Assembly: GCA_015698045.1 (NCBI GenBank)
Contig: BLAL01000080.1
Coordinates: forward strand, 843,336-907,335
Length of the DNA stretch: 64,000 nucleotides
Source: Rhizophagus clarus
Taxonomy: Eukaryota > Glomeromycota > Glomeromycetes > Glomerales > Glomeraceae
Reading direction: 5' to 3'
A model generated the notes under the pieces. The model ran no database searches. It saw nothing but the letters and a program-made list of their open reading frames with translations, and was not told the DNA's origin. The number at the start of each line of letters is the position of its first letter. The stretch's first letter is position 1. Below, one piece after another: positions 23,818-34,503 of the stretch. The translations under genes and the position numbers were made by a program.

Positions 23818-23857
23818 ATTTTTCGCATTTTATATTCATGAATTATAAAAAAAAGAA

Positions 23858-26800
23858 ATGTCCGAAGAAAAAGATAACGATATTTCTGAAAATAATCCTG
23901 AAACTAGGAATTCAATAGATCATGAACAATATGCTATATATGTTAAACATGAAGCTAAAAATGTTGAGGACACTTACTCTAAAACGAAGAATAAATACAG
24001 AAGTGCAAAATTGATTAAAAGTACAAGAAGGTCATCGAGTACAAACATATTAAACCCTGATAGCAGTATTACTTCATATGGAGAGGAAGATTATCATATC
24101 GCAATTTGTCAAGACGGGAAGTTTGTTGCTACACTCAGTACAGGTAAATCCATTACTTCATACTCTATTGCAAAATAATTAATTTCAACGTTAATTCTTT
24201 CTTTTAAATTAGCAAACCTTCAGATTAAAATATTGGAGAATACCGATCTTCGTTATATAAACGATGACCGTAACGAAAATGACAAAATGATCGTAACTTT
24301 TAAAATAAACAATGATTTTACTATATCTAAAGAACATGAGAACATAAACATTGATGTCGTTACAAAAAATGGAAACGAAGGTGATGACGAAGACAAAGAA
24401 ACCGCATCGAGTAAGGATGAAAATTTTAGATGGTCTATCGATATATCGAATATATGCACGAAAGACACGAAAGAAAGTGGTTGGTGGTCAATGATTCCCA
24501 ATCAATCTTTAGAAAATAAAAGTGAAAATTATATTTTTGTTGCCGTATCTCGCATGGTCGATGAGGATATGAAAAAAATAATGAAAGAGACGACAAAAAA
24601 TGAAAATGGAATTACCGTCATCTATCGTGTTAAACTAAATGTAAACAAAAATGATGTTTTTGTTTCCAAAGATACTATGAATATTATTATCTATAATATA
24701 TTTAATGTTTCAGGAATATGTAGATTTGTACATAAATCTAAAAACAAAAAAGAAGTTTCTAGTTTAGAAAGTCGTTTTACTTTAAGAAGATTCTTGATAT
24801 TAAATTTTGATAGTATACATAGTTTTCATTGTAAAGATGATTTTAATTTGTATAAAAAATTTGAATATCCACCATGTATCAGACGAGAATTAGATGCATT
24901 AGATTCTTCAAAAGTAGTATCCGTTTGCAAAAACCTACTTTTCTCTTGTCTTTATGGTAAATATTTTCTGGTTGAGCATTACAAAGATAATATACAATTA
25001 CTTGAAGGTAACAACTATATTTTAAAATTTTTATAAATTTGTTTTTACGTTATATAATAAATGATCATCATATATATATATATATTTTTTTTTTTTAATT
25101 TTTAGTTTACGATTTAGAATTAATGAAATTAGAAACTATCACAAAAAGAGTCGAAAAAAGTCAGGATAAGCTCATAAGAAAATATAATAGGAACAATTTC
25201 GCAATTAGTAAGAACAAACAATTACTCTGCTTTACACGAGGGCTTCGATCTGTCAAGTGAGTAATTTACGTCTCACATATTAATTTTGTATGTAGATGTT
25301 AAATTAATTAAAATTTATTATGTTTATTTCTTAAGGTTATACTTCATGAACAATGGTTTGGAAGCAATTTCAAAGAAATTTAATGATATTGAGAAAATTT
25401 ATTTATTAGAATTCATTGAAGATGATAAGAAACTACTTGTAATAGGTAGCGAAAAGGGAAAACTGAGAATTATAATCTGGAACATGTATAATAATTTTGG
25501 TGATATTGAGACAATTGAGGAATTGGATAAATTTCTTACAATAGATAATCTTGCTACTCGTTTAGCCAGAACTTCAGGGAATCTTTTACAAGTCGATGAT
25601 AATGGAATAGTTTCATCGGTCCTTAAAAACGTAAAGGCAGAGTGTGATAAATACTATATAAGTCTAAATGAAAAATATAATGTAGAGCCAAATAAAAAAC
25701 CAATAAAACAAATAGATGAAAAACATACTATATATTATCACGATCAAAGTATAAAAAATTTCGAACCAATTGTTACTGACAAAGAACCATGGGTGTCAGG
25801 TGATTACGAAAGAACTTCTTATTGTCTTTATCGAAATGAAGAAGGATCGGAGATAGAAACTTTACAACTTATAGTTGGTAGAACTACTATCCAAGTTTGG
25901 CATCAAATACAAGATACTAATAAGAACCAGGATAGTCTTCCTAACAAAGGAGAACCATTTCTTGAATACATATGGACGAATGGTATTCCGGTAAATCAAG
26001 AAAGAAGAGAAACAAGATTACGGATTGATGAATTTAAATATGGATTGAATATAAGTGGTAAACTAAATGATTTTTATTTGAAGGTTTATTGGTACGAAAG
26101 AGTTTCAAAGGATGATAAACCTGAGATAGAAAAAGATAATAATGAAATCGATAAGATGGAAAAGAATAGAGGAAAAATAATTGAAAGAGGAGAAAATCAA
26201 GTGAGAGAAAAGGTAGAAGAAATTCGACGGCAAGATATTATTGATAAAGTTAATGCAGTCAGACACGCGTGTAAAGCATTGGAATTTATCAACAAACGTA
26301 CAGAACTTCTTGTAAATTACACTGAAGAGCATCTCGTAAGTGTTAATAATATATTTTTATGAATTCTATAAGGAGAACGAAATTTTATATTTACTTCCCT
26401 TTTTTTTTGACAAGTGCGAGGAAATGGTTGCATATATTACTCGTATAATATGGAGATTTATTAAATACAAGCCTGATGATTTTAGACTATTAGATGTAAG
26501 ACGCAATGTTATGAAATATTTGATTCTCGGTGATTGTGATCAATTGGTAAAATTTATGTTGTTTGGAAACGACGATAATGATGAAAATATCAACAAATTG
26601 CATATACCGAGAAATACATTCTGGAAAAAAAGCAAGACTATAATTGATGATACCGAAGAGTATGAAATAACGAATGTTATGGAATTAGCAATCCATCATT
26701 GCAAAGGTAAAATTTAATTGATTAATTTTAAGCATTGTATATCAAAGAATATATTATTTAACTTTATTATAATCTAGGCCGTGAAATTAGGAATACCATT

Positions 26801-29597
26801 ATTGTTGCTTATCTTTTGGAATATTATTCTAGACATGCAATAGACTATGCGGGTTGGATGAGTACCGTTTCTAAGGCACTTCCTCTATTATTTAAATACA
26901 ATTATGGTTCGTTATTTTAATTCATTTTATGTTTTTATGACTTGGAAAGAAATCGATATTTATACGTAATTTTTATTTATATAGATGATTATATTAAAAA
27001 ATTATTTCGTAAAGAATGTTTCGTGAATCAAAATTACCTTTCAGCGCTAAATATTATTCCAGAAAAATTTCAAGAAAGACATAATAATCATGGAATTAAA
27101 TTTAGAACGTTTGAAGTCAATTTACGTTCTAATAAAATTAATTGGTACTCTATGATTTGGAAAATTTTTGAATATTTTACAATTAGAATATTTCAATATT
27201 ATGAGGGTCTAATCAATAAAGATGCTGAAAAGCAGTCATTAGCATTACGAGTGGTTCCACTTCCTGAATTTACTGTAAATTATTATACACATCGGAATAA
27301 ATCAAAGAGAAAAATTTTATTTAGTTTTCTTTTATTCTTATTCATACCACGATGGTACGAAATTAATTGGAATAAGAAGAATAATTTGAGCCCTTTTTCG
27401 AGAGCAATCCTTTATGAGAACCATGACGATATTTATGATAATCCAGCAACAGAAGCAATTATAGGTTTTCGTTGGGCAAGAGTAAGAACTTATTTTTTCT
27501 TTCTCTTCTTTCGATTTCTTCTCTATGTTCTTTGTTTTGGATTAGTTAGTTGGGCATATTTAGATCATAACTTTATTACAAATGTAAATTTTTTATTCGT
27601 ATTGATTGTTATACTTTATTATTTAGTAATTTATTTTTTAGCTACTGAAATTATACAATTAGTACATCACCGGAGAAAATATTTTAGTGATATATATAAC
27701 TTTTTTGATATATTTGCAATTTCAATTCCTATGATAGCAATATCAATAATGCTTAAAGATTTTCGATTCTCTGATGGTTTTGGTAGTGTTGAAACAATTG
27801 ATTCTGGATTAATTGTGTTGATATCCGTTTCAATTTTCTTTCTTTGGATTGAAGTGGTTAGTATTTTGTTTTTTTTTTTTTGCATTGAATCAATTATAAT
27901 TTAATTATTATTATTATTCCCTCCCCCTTTTTTAGATTTCATATCTCCGCTTAATACCAAGTATATATATAATTGATAAATTTAATTTCTTTACGGAAAT
28001 GATGACCAAATACTAATGACCATATATATTTTTTGATAGGTATCGCCATTTATATCTACTATGTTATAGAAATTACCAAAAAAGTATTTCCATATATTCT
28101 ATTTAACGTTATCGTAATAATTGCATTTGCACATACTATGTAATAAATTTTATTTCTTAATTAATTTATATTTTTATTTTTAAATATAAAAAAATAACAA
28201 AAATTTTATTTTATAAATAGGTTTCTTCTACTTAAAGAGACAAATATTATTAAAACTAAAGATACAACATTTAGTGGAAGTGTTACGAATCCTGCAAATG
28301 GTCAAGAACAATTTAATGTCGAAATGAAAGCTAATTTTGATCCTACAGATCGAAATGATAATCCATATTCATATTTTCCTACAGCATTGTTAGCTACATA
28401 TTATTGGCTTAATGGAGATTTTGTTCAAAGAGATGCATTTGATTTTTGGGCTGTTGAAATATTTACCTTGATCGCCAGTATCCTTTTAGTAACAATTTTA
28501 CAAAATTTGTTGATCGCTTTTATGAGGTAAAGCATCCTATTTAATTTCATTTACTTAAATAACAATATTAATTCTTATAATTTCATTGATTATTTAGTGG
28601 TGTATACGAAAATGCGGCAACTAAGGGTAGACACGCTTTATTAAGATTTAGAGCAAATCAAATTGCAGATTATGAGGCATTACGCCATATTCATTTTAAA
28701 CGTGATCCAAAATATATTTATTATATTGGTCAATCTAAAACTTTTGAAAGATGGTATGAGACAAAAAAGGATGATGGACCTATTTATAAGGATTTTGAAA
28801 AAAAATCCACTTTTACAAAATTCCTTTTTGAAGAAAAGGATTATGATGAATTTTCAATTTGGGATTATGATGCTGAAATTGGAATTGAAAAGTTCAAAAT
28901 AATGAAGAATAATTTAAATGATAATATAGAAAATTTGATAAAAAATTTTAATCAAAAAAATGAAATCGTAAAATTCAAAACAATGAATAGTTTAAATGAA
29001 AATTTGATAAAAGAACTTGATCAAGTAAATGATAAGAAATATAACAATGATGTTGATATTAAGGTTGAAATTGTAAAGTTCAAAACGATGAAGAATAGTT
29101 TAAATGATATGGAAAATTTGATCAAAAAATTCGAAGATCAAAAAAATGAAATTGTAAAATTCAAAATAATGAAGAAGAGTTTAAATGATAATATTGAAGA
29201 ATTGATAAAAATTCTTGATGATGATGTCGATATTGACATTAAAACAGTAAAGTTCAAAACAGTGAAGAATAATTTAAATAATATTATCGAAAATTTGAAG
29301 AAAAATCTTGATCAAATAAATGATGACGACGACGAAGATATTAATATTTTAATTACAAAATTCAAAACAATGAAGGAAGATTTAAACGATAATATCAAAA
29401 AATTGATAAAGTATTTTGATCAAAAAGATTACGATGTTGTCAGTGTTGATACAAAAATCGAAAATTTCAAAATAATGAAGAAAAGTTTAAATAATAATAT
29501 TGAAAATTTGATAAAGAATCTTAAAGCTCAAAAAAATGAGATTAATGCTAATAATTTTGATGAGAAAATTAAAATATTGCAAGATATCAAAAATTAA
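23858..29597 (+). CDS. Propeller / ion-transport (TRP-like) protein, copy B, 11 exons
   Basis: Exons: 23858-24143, 24213-25007, 25106-25256, 25336-26335, 26415-26706, 26778-26906, 26985-27856, 27936-27960, 28040-28139, 28221-28526, 28598-29597. Splice phases agree and total 1652 codons including TAA. Residues 1-840 hold propeller-like strands (CQDGKFVATLS, FAISKNKQLLCFTRG, TLQLIVGRTTIQVWHQ). Predicted membrane helices lie at about 1054-1077, 1083-1105, 1123-1141, 1157-1177, 1186-1220 and 1286-1317, with a pore-like loop between the last two (NPYSYFPTALLATYYWLNGD). This is the six-helix ion-transport layout. Residues after about 1415 form seven tandem coiled-coil repeats. The role is inferred as a membrane cation channel with a cytosolic sensor. 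No selectivity residues can be assigned. Seven exon lengths are identical to copy A. Confidence 0.87.
28884..29594 (+). repeat. Coding tandem repeats in the channel copy B tail
   Basis: Seven units of 27-36 residues plus a partial eighth, each built on the pattern [IT][VEA][KN]FK.MK..LN..IENLIKN. They are spaced by Asp/Asn/Gln-rich links (DQINDDDDEDIN, DDDVDIDIK). The hydrophobic spacing and lack of Pro predict helices and coiled coils. Copy A has two such units at 14029-14240. The nucleotide units repeat AAATTCAAAACAATGAAGAA with few changes, so the array can expand or contract by slippage or unequal exchange. Confidence 0.8.
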
Positions 29598-30109
29598 TAT
29601 CTATATATGTGTATATTTCAATTGTTTAGAATTTGTTTTTGTGCTTGATTTTATATAGTGTTTCTATTTAGTATATTATTTTTATATTTTGTTTTATATA
29701 CTATACTTTTTTATATAAATAAAGTCATTTTCTTTTAAATTTCATTAGGTTTTTATAATAAAATATTATTAATTTCTGTAGTTTATAAGTGAATGATGAC
29801 GTTTAACGGTTACTAATAATGCTAAAATTCGAATAATTATTTTTGAAACGACCCGATATTTTACCAACAATTTCAAAACTTCGGAATTTTCATTGCCTCT
29901 GAGAGTTTTCTGGTTGGAACTATAAAGATGATCAACAGTCCGTCTGGTTCTATGTAGATCGGTCTTTGAGACTGGACTGATACAGACTGCAGTCTCAGGC
30001 TTAGCAGGACTGAGGTAAAGATTGACGGTTCTAACTTTCAGTCTTCATCATAATTTATATAACAGATAAGGGTTTTGTTTTTTATCGCCCTGCGATATAT
30101 CGCACCCTC
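29598..30109. other. 3' flank of channel copy B
   Basis: AT-rich to 29840, then a moderately GC-rich patch (29880-30060) with repeated CAGTCTGAGACTGGACTGA-like words that suggest an old repeat. No gene is seen. Confidence 0.4.
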
Positions 30110-30674
30110 ATATACCCTATGAAAAAAGATCATACAATAATTGTGCAATATTTGTTCAAGTCCGTGTGGAAATCATCCAGTTTTTGCAGTTTTTTGGATA
30201 AAAATAGCCATTCAGACTTTTATAGCGTATTAAATGTATGCGATTTTTGTACAATTGAAAATTTAACGTACAGAAATCGTTCAATTTATGTACAATAAAA
30301 ATTTTTATGATATAAAATGTGTGCAATTATTATACAATTTTAAAAATAAACTTAAATTTAGGATACAGAAAGCGTTCAATTTTTGTACAATTGTACAATA
30401 AACAAAAATGTATAGTAATTATGCAGTTTTAGATGGCATTGTACCAGTCTTAATTATGAGTTGTGAATAAAGATGACAATTTAAAATAAACATGATCTCA
30501 AGCGCAATCACATCAGACCATTTTTACAATCTAAAGACAAACATATTATTATACGAAATTTAAAGATTTTTAATAAAATTTTCGCTTATTATTAAATCTC
30601 TAGCTATGATCATCCAATATTTGTGCAATATCTGTTCAAGTTCGTACAACTTTTGCAGTTTTTTGGACAAAAAT

Positions 30675-31018
30675 CACAGGTCGAAATTAGTTAAATAGGG
30701 TATCAATAGGGTATCAATAGATTATCAATCGGCTATCAATAGGCTACCCTATTGGTAGCCTATTGAACTTGCGCCATAATCCGATTAATAACCTATTGAT
30801 AACCTATTGATACCCTATTGATACCCTATTTAATAAAAATACCAATAGGATACTAATAGGTTATCAATAAGTTATCAATCAGCTATCAATCAGCCTGCCC
30901 GATTGGTGACGGATTATGGCGCAAGTTTAATAGGCTACCAATAAGGTAGCTTATTGATAGCCGATTGATAACCTATTGATACTCTATTGATACCCTATTT
31001 AACTAATTTTGACCTGTG
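30675..31018. mobile_element. 344-bp CACTA-type miniature element (ends CACAGGTC)
   Basis: The left end CACAGGTCGAAATTAGTTAA and the reverse complement of the right end CACAGGTCAAAATTAGTTAA match over at least 70 bp with few mismatches. The arms contain tandem GGTATCAATA/GGTTATCAAT units. Flanking bases are AAT on both sides, a 3-bp target duplication as CACTA elements make. The first 11 bases equal those of the 9.8-kb CACTA element at 42043, so that transposase is the plausible driver. It carries no coding frame. The centre repeats GGATTATGGCGCAAGTT in inverted form. Confidence 0.8.
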
Positions 31019-31022
31019 AATA

Positions 31023-31254
31023 GGGGTCATCTAAAGCGGGGGTAAGTCACCCGATTTATACAGATTTTTGGCCCGCATTACGGCATTAAGAAATTGCGAA
31101 TATGACAAATAGTGGTGTGACATATAGGATTTTATTAACTGAAAAATTTCTAAGTCACCAGAATACTTAATAAAAATGAAAGAGTAGAGGGTATGACATG
31201 GGTGACAAATATTTTACTATTGTCACGTGATTTGCCCCGCTTTAGACATCTCCC
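31023..31254. mobile_element. 232-bp miniature element with TCTAAAGCGGGG ends
   Basis: The left end GGGGTCATCTAAAGCGGGG and the reverse complement of the right end GGGAGATGTCTAAAGCGGGG form imperfect terminal repeats of about 30 bp that both run into a TCAC motif. The interior is AT-rich and non-coding. It lies 4 bp from the CACTA-type element. The target duplication is not clear, so superfamily is unassigned. Confidence 0.65.
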
Positions 31255-31425
31255 AAAAATAGCCATAGCGATTTTATAGTGTATTAAAAGTGTGCGAGGT
31301 TTGTACAATTGAAAATAAAACTTAAATTAAGTATACAGAAAACGTTCAATTTATGTGCAATAAAAAAGTTTAGGATATAAAAATTGTGTGATTATTGTAC
31401 AATTTGAAAATATGCATTCAAATTT

Positions 31426-32121
31426 TAGTGGTATGATGGTGATCCAGTATATGCTATTATACTTTAATTGTGAATTGCGAATGTATTTATTCCTAAAAAG
31501 TAATAATACATGTGCTGTTTATCCATTTATTATTTGTGGCCACAAACTATTTAAAGTGATGAATCATCTAAACTTCTTCCCAGAATTTTTTAAGCATTTT
31601 ACAACTGCAACGTAAATTTCTTTACCTATATTCAAAGACACCTTTCAATAACTATGCTATTATAGTATTTTAGTCGAGGTTTAAGAAAATTGGTATGTTT
31701 CAACCTCACTAACCTTTCTCTGGCTATATGCAGTTTATTGTAGGTATGAAGGTATTATCAAGCTTCCAATACTACGTTTTCTTCACTTATGTTGAGTGTC
31801 ATATGTAATTTAGTAAGGATATTTTATAAGGTTTAGTTAATATTAGTAGTAACTCAATGTATTTATTTTAAATTATAATAAAATTCGCGCATTTACTAAT
31901 ATTTATTTAATATAACCACGACTTAACCATGCCACTGCCACGTTTATTAATATTCATTTATTATCATTTAACCGTGACTCAACTGTATCTTATTATAGCA
32001 GAACTGTGTTTATTAATATTCATCTAGTATTATTTAACCGTGGCATAACCATGTGTTTTTTTCAGATAATTTTTTTCTATGTAATATTATTTTTACTTTT
32101 TTCAATTTAAATTTTTTTTTA
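31426..32121. other. Left flank of the SANT-gene repeat
   Basis: No gene is called. From about 31860 it contains TTTAACCGTGACTCAACTGTAT and related ACCGTGACT/CCACGACTTAACC words. The same words occur inverted near 53080-53180, so this stretch belongs to the dispersed unit that carries the SANT-like gene. Confidence 0.4.
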
Positions 32122-32124
32122 TTA

Positions 32125-32296
32125 GGGCAGTGACATATATTAGCTAATATTTTAGGGGGTGGGGGGTAAACGAAAATCTTAGGTTACACAATTTTTAAAA
32201 AATATGATTGGTTGCATGTGACCAAGATATCTTACCTGGGGGTAGAGGGGTAAGCGCCTATAGTAAAAAAATATTAGCTAATATATGTCACTGCCC
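32125..32296. mobile_element. 172-bp PIF/Harbinger-like miniature element
   Basis: Both ends read GGGCAGTGACATATATTAGC and onward as a perfect 29-bp terminal inverted repeat. TTA flanks both sides (32122-32124 and 32297-32299), a 3-bp target duplication. TTA duplication and GGGC-type ends are features of PIF/Harbinger elements. The interior has GC-rich patches (GGGGGTGGGGGGTAA, CCTGGGGGTAGAGG) but no coding frame. The perfect ends suggest recent activity. Confidence 0.85.
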
Positions 32297-32299
32297 TTA

Positions 32300-32815
32300 A
32301 TGAGTAATGGTATTATTTTTTTTTATAATGAGTGATGGTTCTACTTTCTCGGATTAATTTATTTTTTTTGTTAATGAGTAATGGTATTATTTTTTTTTTC
32401 AGTTAATGTGTTTTTACTTTCTTGGATTAATTTTTTTTTTTTTATAATGAGTAATGGTATTATTTCTTTTTCAGTTAATGTGCTTTTACTTTCTTGGATT
32501 AATTTATTTTTTTTTATTAATGAGTAATGGTATTATTTTTTTTTATAATGATTGATAGTTTTACTTTCTCAGATTAATTTATTTTTTTTGTTAATGAGTA
32601 ATGGTATTATTTTTTTTTCAATTAGTGTGCTTTTACTTTCTTGGATTAATTTTTTTTTTTTTATAATGAGTAATAGTATTATTTTTCTTCAGTTAATGTG
32701 TTTTTACTTTCTCAGATTAATTTATTTTTTTTGTTAATGAGTAACGGTAATATTTTTTTTTTTCAGTTAATGTGCTTTTACTTTTTTGGATTAATTTTTT
32801 TTTTTAATTTATAAA
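32300..32815. repeat. Tandem repeat of TTAATGAGTAATGGTATTAT units
   Basis: About six units combine AATGAGTAATGGTATTATTT, a T run, TCAGTTAATGTGCTTTTACT and TTGGATTAATTT. A degenerate inverted counterpart lies at 52480-53050 next to the second SANT copy. The encoded Phe/Leu-rich frames are artefacts of the T runs. Confidence 0.75.
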
Positions 32816-32878
32816 AATACTTTATTCATGTAAAATTTCATTAATTTATTCACATAAAAATTTTACAATTTATTTAAA

Positions 32879-33421
32879 ATGTGGAATGACCCTGAGATTA
32901 GATTATTAATTCAAGAAAGAAGAAATAGAAATGAAGAATATTGGAATATAGCTGGGTGTAGCAAAATATCATTTTGGATGAGTGTAGCAGTGAAAATTAA
33001 TAGTAATTTCAGAAGTACTTACACTGCAGAACAGTGTAAAGAAAAGTTTCAAAATTTAGTAAGGGAAAATAAGATAGAATAATGTAAATAATTATTTTTA
33101 GGAATTTGACTTCTCCATTTTTTATTTGATTAGTTAATGAGGGCGTATGTGAGAGGAGAGAGAAATGGAAAATTATCAAAGAGTGGAGAAAAATATTTTG
33201 ATGAGTTTATAGATGATTTCTGGAAGAAACCAGATAATATACATAAATTTTTTATATATAGAATTACTTAATATTTAATTAGTTTTTATTTTTTAGAAAC
33301 TTCGTTAGTACAGACACCATCAGCATCACCACCACTACCACCGCCATTCTCACCACTACTACCACCACCACCATCACTACCGCCATTCTCACCACCACTA
33401 CCATATAGTGCTTCATTATGA
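32879..33421 (+). CDS. SANT/Myb-like DNA-binding domain protein, copy 1 (probably degenerate)
   Basis: ATG 32879 starts MWNDPEIRLLIQERRNRNEE, then ISFWMSVAVKIN, TAEQCKEKFQNLV. This is a Myb/SANT-like trihelix pattern with spaced Trp and a CKEKFQNL third helix. The next block (33134-33240) reads MRAYVRGERNGKLSKSG then EKYFDEFIDDFWKKP, and a third (33297-33421) is Pro/Ser-rich. The second copy shows introns between these blocks, but here the matching donors read AT instead of GT (AAGATAGA, CCAGATAA). A donor at TTTAGTAAGG gives a possible in-phase splice. So copy 1 may be a pseudogene or use shifted sites. Such proteins bind DNA and are often transposon-related. The family assignment rests on pattern recognition. 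Confidence 0.5.
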
Positions 33422-34345
33422 TCATATTATAATCATCCCTCTTCATCAAGACCGCATTTTCCTTTTTCCTCACGACCGCGATATCCTCCTCCATCACGAT
33501 CATGGCCACAATATTCTCCCTATCCACCACCTTCATCCCAATCCTAAATTCCTAAATTCATTTGAATTTTTCTGCTTTATGTAACTATTTGCTTAAATAT
33601 TCCTTTTATCTTGATATATTTGATTACAAATTTTTACGTAATATATGATTATCAATTTTATTGTGTTATATACAAAATATTATGAAATAAAGTAAATATG
33701 CGTTTTTTAAAGAAAAAATTAATTTTATTATATTACTGTATTGTTAATCCGATAAATAAATAGAGAAATGTTTGAAGTTACAGTACTATAAAAATATATT
33801 TATAAAGATCAAACTAATCGGCGCCTACCAACTGAACATTTATACTGTTATATATATTTTAAAAAAAGTGTTGAAAAAAAAATGCTATAAAAACAATTGT
33901 TTTATATTACTAGCTGAGTATTGATTGATTAATAAACTTATGCAATCAATTGTAATTTTATTTTTTTGATTTTTTTAAGCATAACAAATTTTTATTAGTA
34001 AAAAAAAAAATAGTAAAAATCATAGTAAAAATCATGAAAATAGTAAAAATCATAAAAATCTTAAAATCTTAATAAAAATCATAAAAAATCATAAAAACCT
34101 TAATCATAAAATCTTAATAAAAATCATAAAAAAATCATAAAAATCTTATCATAATCATAAAAATCTTAATAAAAATCATAAAAAAAAGCATAAAAATCTT
34201 AATCATAAAATCTTAATAAAATCATAAAAAATCTTAAAAATCTTAGTAAAATTATAAAAAAATCTTAGTAAAAAAATCATAAAAATTTTAATAAAAATCA
34301 TAATAAAATCATAAAAATCGTAGTAAAATCATAAAAATCATAAAA
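33422..34345. other. AT-rich spacer with ATAAAAATC minisatellite
   Basis: The end of the SANT repeat runs to about 33550. From 34010 to 34345 the sequence is an irregular array of ATAAAAATCTTAATAAAAATC-type units. No gene. Confidence 0.6.
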
Positions 34346-34349
34346 AGAA

Positions 34350-34460
34350 AGCTATAACTCTCTGGTGCTTAGCTTCTTTAATAAGCCTTAACCCTCTGGT
34401 GCTTGGCTTTAATAAAAAAAAAAAATAGCCTAACCCTCTGGTGCTCAGCTTTGATAAACA
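34350..34460 (-). repeat. Three hairpin-forming repeats in the 3' flank of the zinc-knuckle gene
   Basis: Read on the minus strand there are three units with the core AGCACCAGAGGGTTA, each flanked by complementary arms: AAGCC...GGCTT in one unit, AAGCTA...TAGCTT in another, and AAAGCTG...GGCT in the third. The arms change together while the core stays constant. They begin about 45 bases after the stop codon and so fall in the probable 3' untranslated region. Confidence 0.6.
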
Positions 34461-34503
34461 AATTAAACCAAAATAAAAAAAAAAATAAAAAAAAAATAAA
34501 TCT

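Larger units (their letters stand above)
30110..31425. repeat. Two copies of a TGTACAATT-rich repeat, the second split by insertions
   Basis: Copy 1 (30120-30425) and copy 2 (30605-30674 plus 31255-31425) share CAATATTTGTGCAATAT, GCAGTTTTTTGGA.AAAAAT and several units of GTTCAATTTATGTACAATAA. In copy 2 the text stops after GGACAAAAAT at 30674 and resumes as AAAAATAGCC at 31255. The gap is filled by two inverted-repeat elements listed separately. Each copy also has an internal ~90-bp tandem structure. Confidence 0.7.

Noticed and set aside
26336-26372. 37-nt intron in channel copy B (gtaag...ataag)
   Set aside because: Too short. The acceptor at 26413-26414 gives the same junction as in copy A and keeps phase.
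33279-33536. Met/Val-rich minus-strand frame
   Set aside because: Shadow of the CCA/CAC-rich proline-coding segment on the plus strand.
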